Shown: positions 15,750-22,345 of the stretch, in pieces
Numbering within the stretch: position 1 is the stretch's first letter
Layout of the letters: every line of letters begins with the position of its first letter
IMG/VR virus record: IMGVR_UViG_3300037245_000649
Location: 1-35,366 of that record
Length of the DNA: 35,366 bases
Origin: a virus
Reading direction: 5' to 3' (one strand)
Position numbers and translations under genes: made by a program
The notes under the pieces: generated by a model
The model's database searches: none
What the model was told of the DNA's origin: nothing
Seen by the model: the letters and a program-made list of their open reading frames with translations, nothing else

Positions 15750-15962
15750 TTAAAGTCGATCGTCGTGGCGACGCTGTTTGCGGAATTGTTTGTCCGCGCG
15801 TTTACGGGCTTTGCTTGATAGCTGGCGTGTCACTGATAAGTCGCCCGTCGCACCACTGTTTGCTGATATTTGTACGTCGCCTGTTGATAGTTGGCTGTCG
15901 TCGAAAAGTGTGTCGCTCGACGTGTCTTGCTCGTCTGGGTTGTATTTGTATGATCTGCTCAT
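15750..15962 (-). CDS. Small basic-tailed hypothetical protein, 70 aa
   Basis: From the ATG at 15962 the protein reads MSRSYKYNPDEQD, has an acidic/serine-rich first half and a strongly basic C-terminus (SSKARKRADKQFRKQRRH) that could bind nucleic acid or the inside of the head. The start follows the previous stop by two bases. The longer form to 16007 would overlap that gene and is less likely. Function unknown. Confidence 0.5.
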   Translation of the reverse strand: MSRSYKYNPDEQDTSSDTLFDDSQLSTGDVQISANSGATGDLSVTRQLSSKARKRADKQFRKQRRHDDRL

Positions 15963-15964
15963 GA

Positions 15965-16270
15965 TTAACCTACACACATAACATGATCTGGCTGTTGATA
16001 TTTCCAATACGGATTAGGGCGATATTCCCAAGGCAGCGGACGTCTTGGCCATTGAATATCTTCTACTGGCCACGGATAACTTCGTCTGCCGCACGTTGGG
16101 CAATGACCGCAGTTTGGACAAACGTGTGGTTGCGTATCAAATGGCTCGAATGGCCTAATTGACGGGCGTGGGTCCGGGAACTCTCTGCCCGGATTTAATT
16201 TATCTGTTATTTCTTTAAGTGCTTCCTGCATCTCTTCAATTGTTTTTGGTTCGGGTTGTTTCGCTTTCAT
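15965..16270 (-). CDS. Proline-rich zinc-knuckle protein, 101 aa
   Basis: The start MKAKQPEPKTIEEMQ leads into a helix, then a proline/tryptophan-rich segment. A compact cysteine cluster CPNCGHCPTCG (four Cys within nine residues) near residue 51 is a probable zinc site. The C-terminal 40 residues are rich in W, P, Y and R (WPRRPLPWEYRP). GAGG before AACAAAATG sets the start at 16270, 20 bases after the terminase stop. Unknown role; its place directly after the large terminase suggests a packaging or head accessory. Confidence 0.6.
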   Translation of the reverse strand: MKAKQPEPKTIEEMQEALKEITDKLNPGREFPDPRPSIRPFEPFDTQPHVCPNCGHCPTCGRRSYPWPVEDIQWPRRPLPWEYRPNPYWKYQQPDHVMCVG

Positions 16271-16289
16271 TTTGTTCCTCTTGTTAAAA

Positions 16290-17651
16290 TCAAAATCCTC
16301 TGTTACTCCAAGCCGCTCCGCCGCCCAGCGGATGCTCAACACACATAAAATATCCCAGAGCATCAGATATGTGCGTCAATAAGCTCTTAGTGTCACTCTT
16401 TAAGATGCCACCTTCGTCATCACAACTGACGCCTTCAAGGTCTCGTATAAGATACTTGCACTTGCGATCTACGATTGTGCCTATGTAGCCCGCAGCAGAA
16501 CAAACTCTGGAGTTAACAGTATTTATCCTGACACGAATTGGCGGGTTAGATTTTGGCCAATTTTCTTCAACATTGAAAGGGCCATCAAGTTTTGCATTTA
16601 TGATGTCAAGGTCACTACCTGCGACACCCGACGATGTGTGCGCGCCACCTGTTGCATCCGCATAAAGTTTAACGAGTCCCTTGTGGTGTCTCCACCGTTG
16701 AAGCAATTCGTTACAAACTTTCTCCGTCGTACTGCCTTTTTGTAAAAAGACTTCGTCGATGACACTCGTTATTGTCCCCTTGTTCTTCCCCTGATTACGT
16801 TTGATTAGCCACTCAGGCGCTGGCAACTCCTGAGAAATCACTGCTGTTCCAGGAACTCTATTGAAGTCAAAACTAAAACACAGCGGGTAGCTTTCGTTAT
16901 ACAGTACTCTTTCTTTATCTGGCGGGCAATTCAAGTTATCATCGAAAGTATAATACGCTCGACCTGAGAAGTTGACAAACTCGCCACCATATTCCTGCGA
17001 ATATGTTAGCTCATCAAGTTCACCCCTTGCTGCTTCTGCCTCTTCAGGATTAATCTCTGCTGTACACCAGCTAAACGAATCCCAATCGTCTCGTTTCAGC
17101 GCGTCCTGACAAATTTGGTAGTAATGATTTCTGCCCTCCGGCGTCCCTATGAGCCACGCCTGCCCAGGGCGACCAATCGTTGACAATGCGGGTCTAATAT
17201 TCTGATCCCATACTGTGGACTTGCAATTTCCAAACTCATCACCAACAAAGAAATCTAACGCACTGCCCTCAACTCTTTCAGGTTTATCAAGACCAACAAC
17301 GGAAATCGTTGCGTTGTTCCATAAAGTTATCTTCCTGAAACTTAGTGATACGCTTCGCTTGCCATTGAGTAAAGCCCACGGGGGTACAAGTGCCAAAATA
17401 TCGTCCCACCAGATATCGACGCTTTGTCGCCACGTCGGTGCAGCAGCAATGAATCTGCCCTGCGGCTTATCGCATCGCATTGCTTCAATAACAATCTTTC
17501 TCTTTGCAAGTTCCGTCTTGCCTGCACGACGTCCAGCGTGCGCCACTTTGAAACGAGTGGTACTGTTCCAAAGCCTGTTCTGCTCTGGGTGGTAGAAAAG
17601 CTTTGTCCATCGTGGCGTTAATGCAGAGTTGGCGTTTATTGCTTCTGTCAT
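16290..17651 (-). CDS. terL: Terminase large subunit, 453 aa
   Basis: This is the motor that translocates DNA into the prohead and cuts the concatemer. The N-terminal ATPase has Walker A AGRRAGKT (residues 39-46), the adenine-side AAPTWRQ segment near 69-75, and Walker B LDFFVGDE ending in Asp138-Glu139. LIGTPEGRNHYY (about 167-178) is the coupling motif. The C-terminal RNase H-like nuclease has its first acidic residue in CFSFDFNR (Asp262), the second in KLYADATGG (Asp332), and a third probably in LTHISDALGYF near the end. The size is normal for this family. It precedes the small zinc-knuckle gene and follows two genes, of which 18023 is the likely small subunit. Confidence 0.94.
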   Translation of the reverse strand: MTEAINANSALTPRWTKLFYHPEQNRLWNSTTRFKVAHAGRRAGKTELAKRKIVIEAMRCDKPQGRFIAAAPTWRQSVDIWWDDILALVPPWALLNGKRSVSLSFRKITLWNNATISVVGLDKPERVEGSALDFFVGDEFGNCKSTVWDQNIRPALSTIGRPGQAWLIGTPEGRNHYYQICQDALKRDDWDSFSWCTAEINPEEAEAARGELDELTYSQEYGGEFVNFSGRAYYTFDDNLNCPPDKERVLYNESYPLCFSFDFNRVPGTAVISQELPAPEWLIKRNQGKNKGTITSVIDEVFLQKGSTTEKVCNELLQRWRHHKGLVKLYADATGGAHTSSGVAGSDLDIINAKLDGPFNVEENWPKSNPPIRVRINTVNSRVCSAAGYIGTIVDRKCKYLIRDLEGVSCDDEGGILKSDTKSLLTHISDALGYFMCVEHPLGGGAAWSNRGF

Positions 17652-17700
17652 TGTTGCATGTCTTGTTGTTCAATTGTCAAAACCCGCATCTCGCACTTGC

Positions 17701-18054
17701 CTATCTGACAAAATGGTTGTTTATTCCTCTAGCCCAATCACTAATCAAAGTCCAGGCTTTGTTCGCCGTGTGACGAATCGCTGCGATTGCTCTCGCCGTT
17801 CGTGTTTTGTATTCTAGCTTGAGCGTGCATTCCGGGTACGCTTTGGAAACAAACTGATTTTGGCTGTTTCGTTGTAGTTCTATTGGCAGCGGCTGAATAC
17901 GACGAACTTCTTCAAGTATCTGGTGCTTTAGCTGCATGTCTCTACCATACTGACGACCATGCGCAGTCACATTAACTTTCATCTTTGCCGTGCCTTGCAA
18001 GTTGACCGTCTTGCCTGTATTACTACCCTGATTTTGGTTCTGTTTCTTTTCCAT
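17701..18054 (-). CDS. Hypothetical protein between candidate small terminase and TerL, 117 aa
   Basis: Not recognised. The first 20 residues are polar and Gln/Asn-rich (MEKKQNQNQGSNTGK); the middle is basic and probably helical (LKHQILEEVRRIQPLP), the end includes RTARAIAAIRHTANKAW. GAGGA eight bases upstream supports the ATG at 18054, and the gene overlaps the end of the upstream gene by 32 bases. The location suggests a packaging accessory. No catalytic motif is visible. Confidence 0.6.
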   Translation of the reverse strand: MEKKQNQNQGSNTGKTVNLQGTAKMKVNVTAHGRQYGRDMQLKHQILEEVRRIQPLPIELQRNSQNQFVSKAYPECTLKLEYKTRTARAIAAIRHTANKAWTLISDWARGINNHFVR

Positions 18055-18589
18055 CGCCTTGTTCCTCGTTTTTGTTTAGCTTATTGTCTGTGTCACTTGT
18101 GTCTGCATCGCTTTGTGATTTGTCTGTGTTTGCGTCGCTTGATTCTTTATCCGTTTCTTGGCCGACCGTCGCTTCGGCGGCGCGTAGAAACTCGTGAATC
18201 TTCTTGGCTTGTTCAGCCGGATCGTCGTTCGTAACGTTTTCTAGATTAAGAAGTGCGTCGAGGCGTTCCGCTGCACGTAGTCTGTCGCACATCTTTGCAG
18301 GAACGCCGTTACCGAATTCACCGGACTTGTGATAACCACGCATGACTAATTCGTACCACGCGATTTGTTCGCCTTTATATTCTTCGACGGGAATATGATA
18401 TCGTTCGACGATACGTGCCCTTGCGGACTTAATGAGATTCTTGACTGTGCTGCTTTTGAGTTCCGGGTCTTTGAGCATCTCACGAAGTTGAAACGCGACC
18501 ATGCTCGTCGTCCATTTCTGCGCTATCCAGTCACAGACTTGGTCGATTAGTGGGTCGCTGTCTCTGTATTCTCGCTGGAAGTCGGTCAT
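18023..18589 (-). CDS. Candidate terminase small subunit, 188 aa
   Basis: Small terminases recognise the phage DNA and regulate the large subunit. Here the N-terminal ~65 residues are helical with a possible helix-turn-helix (VCDWIAQKWTTSMVAFQLRE, then STVKNLIKSARARI). The middle contains RLRAAERLDALLNLE, similar in style to the oligomerisation helix of small terminases. The C-terminal 50 residues are a highly charged, disordered-looking Asp/Ser/Glu tail. Gene order (two genes before TerL) supports the assignment; no single diagnostic motif does. The leader is ACAAGACGAACAACA, without a clear GGAG. Confidence 0.5.
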   Translation of the reverse strand: MTDFQREYRDSDPLIDQVCDWIAQKWTTSMVAFQLREMLKDPELKSSTVKNLIKSARARIVERYHIPVEEYKGEQIAWYELVMRGYHKSGEFGNGVPAKMCDRLRAAERLDALLNLENVTNDDPAEQAKKIHEFLRAAEATVGQETDKESSDANTDKSQSDADTSDTDNKLNKNEEQGDGKETEPKSG

Positions 18590-18634
18590 TGTTGTTCGTC
18601 TTGTTGCATTACGTTCGTGTGTTGTTCGTCTTGT

Positions 18635-18958
18635 TTAATCCTCTGCGGGCTCCGAGAACCCTAGAAACTCTGGATGTGTGGCGTACCAATGTGAATCGTG
18701 ACTCTCTGTAAGATGTTCCCTACAAATCCTGAAATTCTCGCCGTGCTCTATAGTTCTTCCACGGTCGTCAATTAGCTCGAAGTCAATACCATCCTCGAAT
18801 GATTCCAATAGCTGGCCATCTTCAGAACAACCGAGGATGTCGCATGGTTTCTGGCTGTCATCCATGTCACATTCGCCCTCGCCTTGCATATACGTGGGGC
18901 GTCCGTCGTGACCCGCCCAGGTGTATTCGAATTCGTCTTCGTAGTCTTTGCCGTTCAT
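18635..18958 (-). CDS. Acidic hypothetical protein, 107 aa
   Basis: Not recognised. A strongly acidic protein starting MNGKDYEDEFEYTWAGHDG, with a CDILGCSEDG turn, GIDFELIDDRGRTIEHG and FRICREHLTESHDSHWY. The spaced Cys/His residues (C-x4-C, then C-x2-H and more His) could form a metal site. GAGGA five bases from the ATG supports the start. The acidic charge recalls DNA mimics, but there is no direct support for such a role. Confidence 0.6.
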   Translation of the reverse strand: MNGKDYEDEFEYTWAGHDGRPTYMQGEGECDMDDSQKPCDILGCSEDGQLLESFEDGIDFELIDDRGRTIEHGENFRICREHLTESHDSHWYATHPEFLGFSEPAED

Positions 18959-19022
18959 TTATATCCTCGTTTATTGCTTGTTTTTCTATTCTTGTTTTCT
19001 ATTCTTGGTTGGTTTATTAAGC

Positions 19023-19592
19023 CTATTCAGGCTCACCCTCATAAACGCGGCTAGACGTAATGCGGCAACTCCTCGCGCCATCAGAGTCAGTATGTCGCGA
19101 TTTCTGTCTTGTATATTCTGTTCCGCCTGCCTTAACAACTTGGCCAGTACATTTGTTACACGCACCGCGAACGCCGTTTCCACGGCAATCGTCCCAGCAA
19201 TTACCTGTGTACGCAGAGTCACACGTCCCGGCGTCTATGGCTGCGTCCCGCCTGTCTAACTTCTCCTGCTTCTCAAAGTCCCTCATATCAATCCGAGCGT
19301 CGATCGCTGCCTGTCGCCGGTCTGACCGATTCTGAGAAAACACAGGACTCACCGCTTCACGCTGTTCTTTCAAAAGCTGATGATTTTTAATCAGCCAATG
19401 TTTCACCCAGGGCGTCGCCAGACTCTCAAACGATGCGTCTAGCGTATAAAACTTCGGAATCAGCCCGCTTACTTCTGAGAAATATTCTCTGCAAAAGCAG
19501 TCTGCTGGCCAGTGTGCTGGCCGATGGCGAAGATGCGGCAGAATTCTTGTGTCGATTTTCTTGGTTTCATTCTTGTTTATTGCATCGCGCAT
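19023..19592 (-). CDS. Hypothetical protein with DnaJ-like Cys cluster, 189 aa
   Basis: Not recognised overall. From ATG 19592 (MRDAINKNETKKID) the first half contains PADCFCREYF and a tryptophan-rich helix; the middle is a charged, probably coiled-coil segment in which RRQAAIDARIDMRDFEK and RRDAAIDAGTCD look like an internal duplication. The C-terminus has CWDDCRGNGVRGACNKCTG, close to the DnaJ zinc-finger pattern C-x2-C-x-G-x-G. AAGGAA just before 19592 and the small gene ending at 19606 favour this start over the ATG at 19637. Confidence 0.6.
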   Translation of the reverse strand: MRDAINKNETKKIDTRILPHLRHRPAHWPADCFCREYFSEVSGLIPKFYTLDASFESLATPWVKHWLIKNHQLLKEQREAVSPVFSQNRSDRRQAAIDARIDMRDFEKQEKLDRRDAAIDAGTCDSAYTGNCWDDCRGNGVRGACNKCTGQVVKAGGTEYTRQKSRHTDSDGARSCRITSSRVYEGEPE

Positions 19593-19605
19593 TTCCTTCT
19601 TCTCT

Positions 19606-19770
19606 CTACTTAACCTTATAAACGGTTGAAATCTCAAAATTGCAACACTTATTTTGAAAATAGCCTAAAATCGCCATTACTAGCACATAAATGCAGATAA
19701 TTCTTGAGATTATTATTTGCAATGTCACCGTGTCAGGCGTTTTCGGCGGGAGTTTGTTATCACTTTTCAA
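19606..19770 (-). CDS. Possible single-helix membrane microprotein, 54 aa (TTG start)
   Basis: A minus-strand frame, open between stops, encodes a polar N-terminus (KSDNKLPPKTPDTV), then one hydrophobic segment (LQIIISRIICIYVLVMAILG) and a short tail. There is no ATG; a TTG at 19770 with AGG nine bases upstream is the best start, and a GTG lies further in. It ends 13 bases before the start of the next gene, which fits the tight packing here. The evidence is the hydropathy pattern and fit into the gap only, so this remains tentative. Confidence 0.35.
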   Translation of the reverse strand: MKSDNKLPPKTPDTVTLQIIISRIICIYVLVMAILGYFQNKCCNFEISTVYKVK

Positions 19771-20039
19771 CCCGTTTAACCTAAAACCTGCGTTTCCAGC
19801 TCAATAACCCACATTCCTATGAAACATAATATATCTTATGGGACGTGGTTAGTCGCTCGCCGAACGTTTGTGGATACTATTTGGCGAAATGAGTGCCACA
19901 AAGACGCTTGTATTGCACAGAATATCCACAAACCGGCTCAGAACGCACCAGAATTGGCCGTGTGGCGTCGAAGTGCCACAGATTGGCGTGGTTGTACGTT
20001 TTGGGTCGTTCGTTGCCCTACGCGGCGTTGTAGTGTTAT
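19771..20039. promoter_or_regulatory. Non-coding patch with inverted DnaA-box-like pair
   Basis: I support no gene in these 269 bases. GTTTGTGGATA (19866-19876) and TATCCACAAAC (19923-19933) are an 11-bp perfect inverted repeat, and each contains TATCCACA, eight of nine positions of the DnaA-box consensus. A nonamer AGTGCCACA occurs twice in direct orientation (starting about 19892 and 19971). The patch lies upstream of the late genes, so it may hold their promoter or a secondary origin. I see no convincing -35/-10 pair. Confidence 0.35.
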
Positions 20040-20189
20040 TCAACACTTCTTGCGTTGTGGGCAATGCAGGCAATACACATGCGTTGGCCACGCCTTTAGT
20101 GGGTAAAATATTGTGGTGCTATAGAACTCGACTTCGTCCCACGAATGAAATCCCCACTTACATTTTAGCTTTTGAATTATCTTTCTCAT
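20040..20189 (-). CDS. Small zinc-ribbon-like protein, 49 aa
   Basis: From the ATG at 20189 the protein reads MRKIIQKLKCKWGFHSW and ends in HVYCLHCPQRKKC. A Cys-x-x-x-x-His first half and a C-x2-C pair at the end resemble the short zinc ribbons seen in phage early proteins. GAGGAT with suitable spacing precedes the chosen start, better than for the ATG at 20231. The gene upstream ends inside this ribosome-binding site. Confidence 0.6.
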   Translation of the reverse strand: MRKIIQKLKCKWGFHSWDEVEFYSTTIFYPLKAWPTHVYCLHCPQRKKC

Positions 20190-20199
20190 CTGGTTATCC

Positions 20200-20316
20200 T
20201 CAAAGATTCTGAACATACTTGATAAACGCAACGACGCTCGACGCCACGTTGTACGGCCCGATGATTATTGTTGTTGCGGCGATCGCGCCGGTTAGAAGTC
20301 CTGTTATGAATTTCAT
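20200..20316 (-). CDS. Membrane microprotein, 38 aa
   Basis: This short frame begins MKFITGLLTGAIAATTIIIG and is one hydrophobic helix with a short amphipathic end (VVAFIKYVQNL). Its ATG overlaps the stop of the upstream gene (ATGA) and GAGGAG lies ten bases before it; its stop overlaps the Shine-Dalgarno of the next gene. This tiling makes it convincing despite its size. Possible roles include holin-like or membrane-partner functions, but the sequence does not decide. Confidence 0.6.
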   Translation of the reverse strand: MKFITGLLTGAIAATTIIIGPYNVASSVVAFIKYVQNL

Positions 20317-20531
20317 TCTTTCAACTCCTCGTCTTCGTCTTTAAGCTCATTATCAATAAAGTATTCTACATCGCCCGGCTGGATTTCACATCCCAACTTT
20401 GCTTTCATCCATTCCAAAGCTTCTCGATACCAGTATTCTGCAATTGTTTTGCATTCATCACAAGCCATGCCTGCACAATTGACACCAAGGTCACAATCGA
20501 AAGGATTAAATTTGTCTTCAAAGTTTTTCAT
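20313..20531 (-). CDS. Hypothetical Cys-containing protein, 72 aa
   Basis: Not recognised. The first third carries four cysteines (FDCDLGVNCAGMACDEC), a likely metal-binding knuckle, followed by a helix (IAEYWYREALEWMKAK) and an acidic tail (DNELKDEDEELKE). GGAG precedes the ATG at 20531. It overlaps the membrane microprotein start by four bases. Confidence 0.65.
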   Translation of the reverse strand: MKNFEDKFNPFDCDLGVNCAGMACDECKTIAEYWYREALEWMKAKLGCEIQPGDVEYFIDNELKDEDEELKE

Positions 20532-20588
20532 TATTCGTCTCCAAGTCCACCTTTGGTTTATTTAACACACGACATTGCTTACAGTAGT

Positions 20589-20696
20589 TTACAATAGATT
20601 TGCGGCGGCAACAAGGCCAACAAGAAACGACACAAGTATAATTTCGAGTGTGTGGTTGATTAGCCATTTGCGGATTGCTTTTGTTTTAGTTTTCAT
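20589..20696 (-). CDS. Membrane microprotein, 35 aa
   Basis: The frame begins with basic residues (MKTKTKAIRKWLIN) and continues into one hydrophobic helix (IILVSFLVGLVAAANLL), so the positive end should stay in the cytoplasm. CCGGAG lies eight bases before the ATG. The start lies 40 bases after the NADAR gene. No homology is recognisable at this length; it could be a small inhibitor or holin-like peptide. Confidence 0.55.
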   Translation of the reverse strand: MKTKTKAIRKWLINHTLEIILVSFLVGLVAAANLL

Positions 20697-20735
20697 TCTT
20701 GTTCTCCGGTTTATTGTGTTTGGTTTCAATATTGC

Positions 20736-21194
20736 TTAATGCTGCACATCATGTTTCTCATCGTAGCAAATTCTATCTTCACGAATCTGCATTAGAATCT
20801 TGCCAAGATGATTCAAGCCAAACTTCCCGACGCACTGCGGACAGCAGCAGTTGCCCCAGAAATTATCGTGCCACATATTTTCTTCTTCGATATACGTTGG
20901 CCAAGTATTTAATAACTTTCTCATTAACAAGATATTCTGGTCAAACTTCGCAAGAACAATCTCACGCATTGTTTCGAGTTGCTTGTCTTTCCAGTCAGCG
21001 CAACGCACAATGATATTCCCTAGTCTCTTTGCTTCCACCGGCGTCGCAGCGTTGAGAATCTTTTGCACGTCTTCGCCGTTCAATGCTTTCGCAGCTTGAA
21101 ACGCATGTTCCGCTGTTGTCCAGGTTTCGTTTTGATATTGAATTTTACAGTTGTGAAAGTTGCTGAGAAACGAATACTCTTTTCTGAATTTCAT
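20736..21194 (-). CDS. NADAR (YbiA/DUF1768-like) domain protein, 152 aa
   Basis: The protein matches the NADAR family along its length: EYSFLSNFHNCKI at the start, TWTTAEHAFQAAKAL (about 26-40) with the conserved Glu-His pair, NIIVRCADWKD, LAKFDQNILLMRKLLNT, and near the end MWHDNFWGNC…GLNHLGKILMQIR. NADAR enzymes break N-glycosidic bonds in ADP-ribosylated or related nucleosides; some reverse guanine ADP-ribosylation, and E. coli YbiA acts in riboflavin-intermediate clearance. In a phage it could reverse a host ADP-ribosyltransferase defence. A CCCPQC insert near residue 117 is unusual. AAAGG precedes the ATG. It is the first gene leftward of the repeat-rich control region. Confidence 0.88.
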   Translation of the reverse strand: MKFRKEYSFLSNFHNCKIQYQNETWTTAEHAFQAAKALNGEDVQKILNAATPVEAKRLGNIIVRCADWKDKQLETMREIVLAKFDQNILLMRKLLNTWPTYIEEENMWHDNFWGNCCCPQCVGKFGLNHLGKILMQIREDRICYDEKHDVQH

Positions 21195-21420
21195 TGTGTG
21201 CCTTTCTACGTTTGACGTTCGGTTATAAATATCATTCGCGGGAAGAAGAATTGTAGCTAGGTGTATTAGTTGAAAATGCGTCTGTTGTTTGGCAATCCCG
21301 CGTGCGCACGGAAACTTTTGCTGAACGTTTGAAAATTTATTTCAATGTTGCGTTTATTACAAATCTCTTTCCCGTGGTTACTATGTCAAACAGGCCTGAA
21401 ACACGCTTGAAACCATGCCG

Positions 21421-21461
21421 CGTAATACAACTATAATACAACGAAAATACAACAATAATAC
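21421..21461 (+). repeat. Left arm of inverted AATACAAC array
   Basis: Four boxes of the form AATACAAC or AATACAAA are spaced about 11 bases apart, roughly one helical turn. The 31 bases at 21431-21461 match the reverse complement of 21711-21741 at 29 positions, and the 10 bases before them match partly as well. Helically phased boxes suit cooperative protein binding on one face of DNA. Confidence 0.75.
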
Positions 21462-21506
21462 AAACAGACGTATACTTAACTGTATATTCTAACAGTAGTT
21501 ATGTAT

Positions 21507-21646
21507 GCGTAATACAAGTAATACAACTTTTAGAAGAAAGTTGCCCACGCGCGTAGTAAATAATCAGATAATAGTATATACTACTATATTATAAGCGCCT
21601 ATGGCAGCAGTGCGAACCAAAACTTGTATTATTTGTATTACCGAAA
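21507..21646. repeat. Inner inverted box pair and central palindrome
   Basis: GTAATACAAGTAATACAACT near 21508 and a stretch near 21623 reading CTTGTATTATTTGTATTACC are inverted relatives of each other and of the outer arms. Between them lies an AT-rich core with the palindrome TAGTATATACTA. The nested symmetry centres on about 21580. Confidence 0.6.
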
Positions 21647-21710
21647 TTTTTGGCGAACGTAACTATTGGTAAATTATACGGTTACGTCATAACATAGTGA
21701 CACTACATTT

Positions 21711-21751
21711 GTATTATAGTTGTATTATCGTTGTATTATAGTTGTATTATT
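21711..21751 (-). repeat. Right arm of inverted AATACAAC array
   Basis: Repeats of TTGTATTAT with about 11-base spacing, the reverse complement of the left arm (29 of 31 positions between 21711-21741 and 21431-21461). Together the arms enclose about 250 bases of AT-rich DNA. Confidence 0.75.
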
Positions 21752-21768
21752 TACGTCCTCAACGACAC

Positions 21769-21856
21769 ACAACGCACATATTTTCAATATACAACGCACA
21801 TATTTTCAATATACAACGCACATATTTTCAATATACAACGCACATATTTTCAATAT
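21769..21856. repeat. Four perfect 22-bp tandem repeats
   Basis: The unit ACAACGCACATATTTTCAAT plus AT is repeated four times without change (21769, 21791, 21813, 21835) and a decayed fifth copy (ACAACGTACGTATT) follows. Each unit spans about two helical turns, as in iterons. Translation of the plus strand through it is a repeat artefact. Confidence 0.9.
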
Positions 21857-21893
21857 ACAACGTACGTATTCCAACAAGCACGTGCGTATTAAA

Positions 21894-22024
21894 ACTTGCA
21901 GCCTCGCGGGAATGAGAATTATAACTTGCAGCCTCGCGGGAATGAGAATTATAACTTGCAGCCTCGCGGGAATGAGAATTATAATTTTACAGCCTCGCGG
22001 GAATGAGAATTATAATTTTACAGC
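21894..22024. repeat. Four 30/31-bp tandem repeats, second iteron set
   Basis: Three identical 30-bp units starting ACTTGCAGCCTCGCGGGAAT (21894, 21924, 21954) are followed by a 31-bp variant starting ATTTTACAGCCTCGCGGGAA (21984) and a partial copy that ends at 22024, just past the stop of the gene to the right. The shared core is CAGCCTCGCGGGAATGAGAA. Three helical turns per unit and position next to the replication gene suggest initiator binding sites. Confidence 0.9.
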
Positions 22025-22027
22025 ACG

Positions 22028-22294
22028 TCAGCATTCAACTGGTTTAATTAACTGTGCTACTTTAATAACTTCAATTGCATCCATCAGTGACATATTGGGG
22101 TCCATTAGATTCAAATACTCTTTGACAAGCATAGCGTAGTCTAAAAACCCCCTTACATCAGTACCGTAGTAGTCAAGGATTTCACTAGTTAGGCGATTAA
22201 ACTGCGTACAATCATCTGAACTATCTTCAGGTGTCTTAAAATCTCGCCCGTTCATAATATCAGCAATTCTCTGCTCAAGCTCTTTTTCTCTCAT
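22028..22294 (-). CDS. Hypothetical protein after the primase-helicase, 88 aa
   Basis: Not recognised. A mainly helical, charged protein beginning MREKELEQRIADIMNG, with an acidic loop (FKTPEDSSDDC) and hydrophobic helices (EILDYYGTDVRGFLDYAML, LMDAIEVIKVAQLI). The ATG at 22294 has GGAG six bases upstream; earlier in-frame starts lie in a 25-bp duplicated leader and lack a well-placed ribosome site. Its stop abuts the 30-bp repeats, so it is the last gene of the early operon and could be a replication accessory. Confidence 0.6.
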   Translation of the reverse strand: MREKELEQRIADIMNGRDFKTPEDSSDDCTQFNRLTSEILDYYGTDVRGFLDYAMLVKEYLNLMDPNMSLMDAIEVIKVAQLIKPVEC

Positions 22295-22295
22295 T

Positions 22296-22345
22296 TCATT
22301 CTCCAATAGCATTTCAAAACTCATTCTCCAATAGCATTTCAAAAC
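22296..22345. repeat. 25-bp perfect tandem duplication at the helicase stop
   Basis: TCATTCTCCAATAGCATTTC plus AAAAC occurs twice in direct contact (22296-22320 and 22321-22345). On the minus strand it covers the helicase stop codon and the ribosome-binding site (TTGGAG) of the next gene, so both a stop and a GGAG are present twice. It lengthens the spacer without changing the helicase end. Confidence 0.85.

Larger units (their letters stand above)
21195..22027. promoter_or_regulatory. Repeat-rich AT-rich intergenic region, candidate replication origin/control region
   Basis: About 830 bases with no gene I can support on either strand, the longest gene-free stretch of the window. It contains, from right to left: four 30/31-bp tandem repeats, four 22-bp tandem repeats, a long imperfect inverted repeat of AATACAAC-type boxes, an inner inverted pair of the same boxes, and a 12-bp palindrome TAGTATATACTA at the centre (21572-21583). 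A small inverted repeat TTGAAA-N5-TTTCAA (21329-21345) lies nearer to the NADAR gene. The primase-helicase is the second gene to the right. Iterons, AT-rich unwinding zone and nearby replication gene are the typical parts of an initiation region; this role is inferred. Confidence 0.6.

Noticed and set aside
19868-20212. Plus-strand 114-aa frame
   Set aside because: It overlaps two small minus-strand genes supported by ribosome sites and stop/start overlaps; no Shine-Dalgarno or recognisable domain of its own.
21769-22024. Repeat sets as a CRISPR array
   Set aside because: The units are in direct contact, with no unique spacers between copies, and no cas1/cas2 genes are present. Tandem iterons fit better.
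21720-22139. Plus-strand 139-aa frame across the tandem repeats
   Set aside because: It is a direct translation of the 22-bp and 30-bp repeats and continues antisense into the gene at 22028; there is no convincing protein character.
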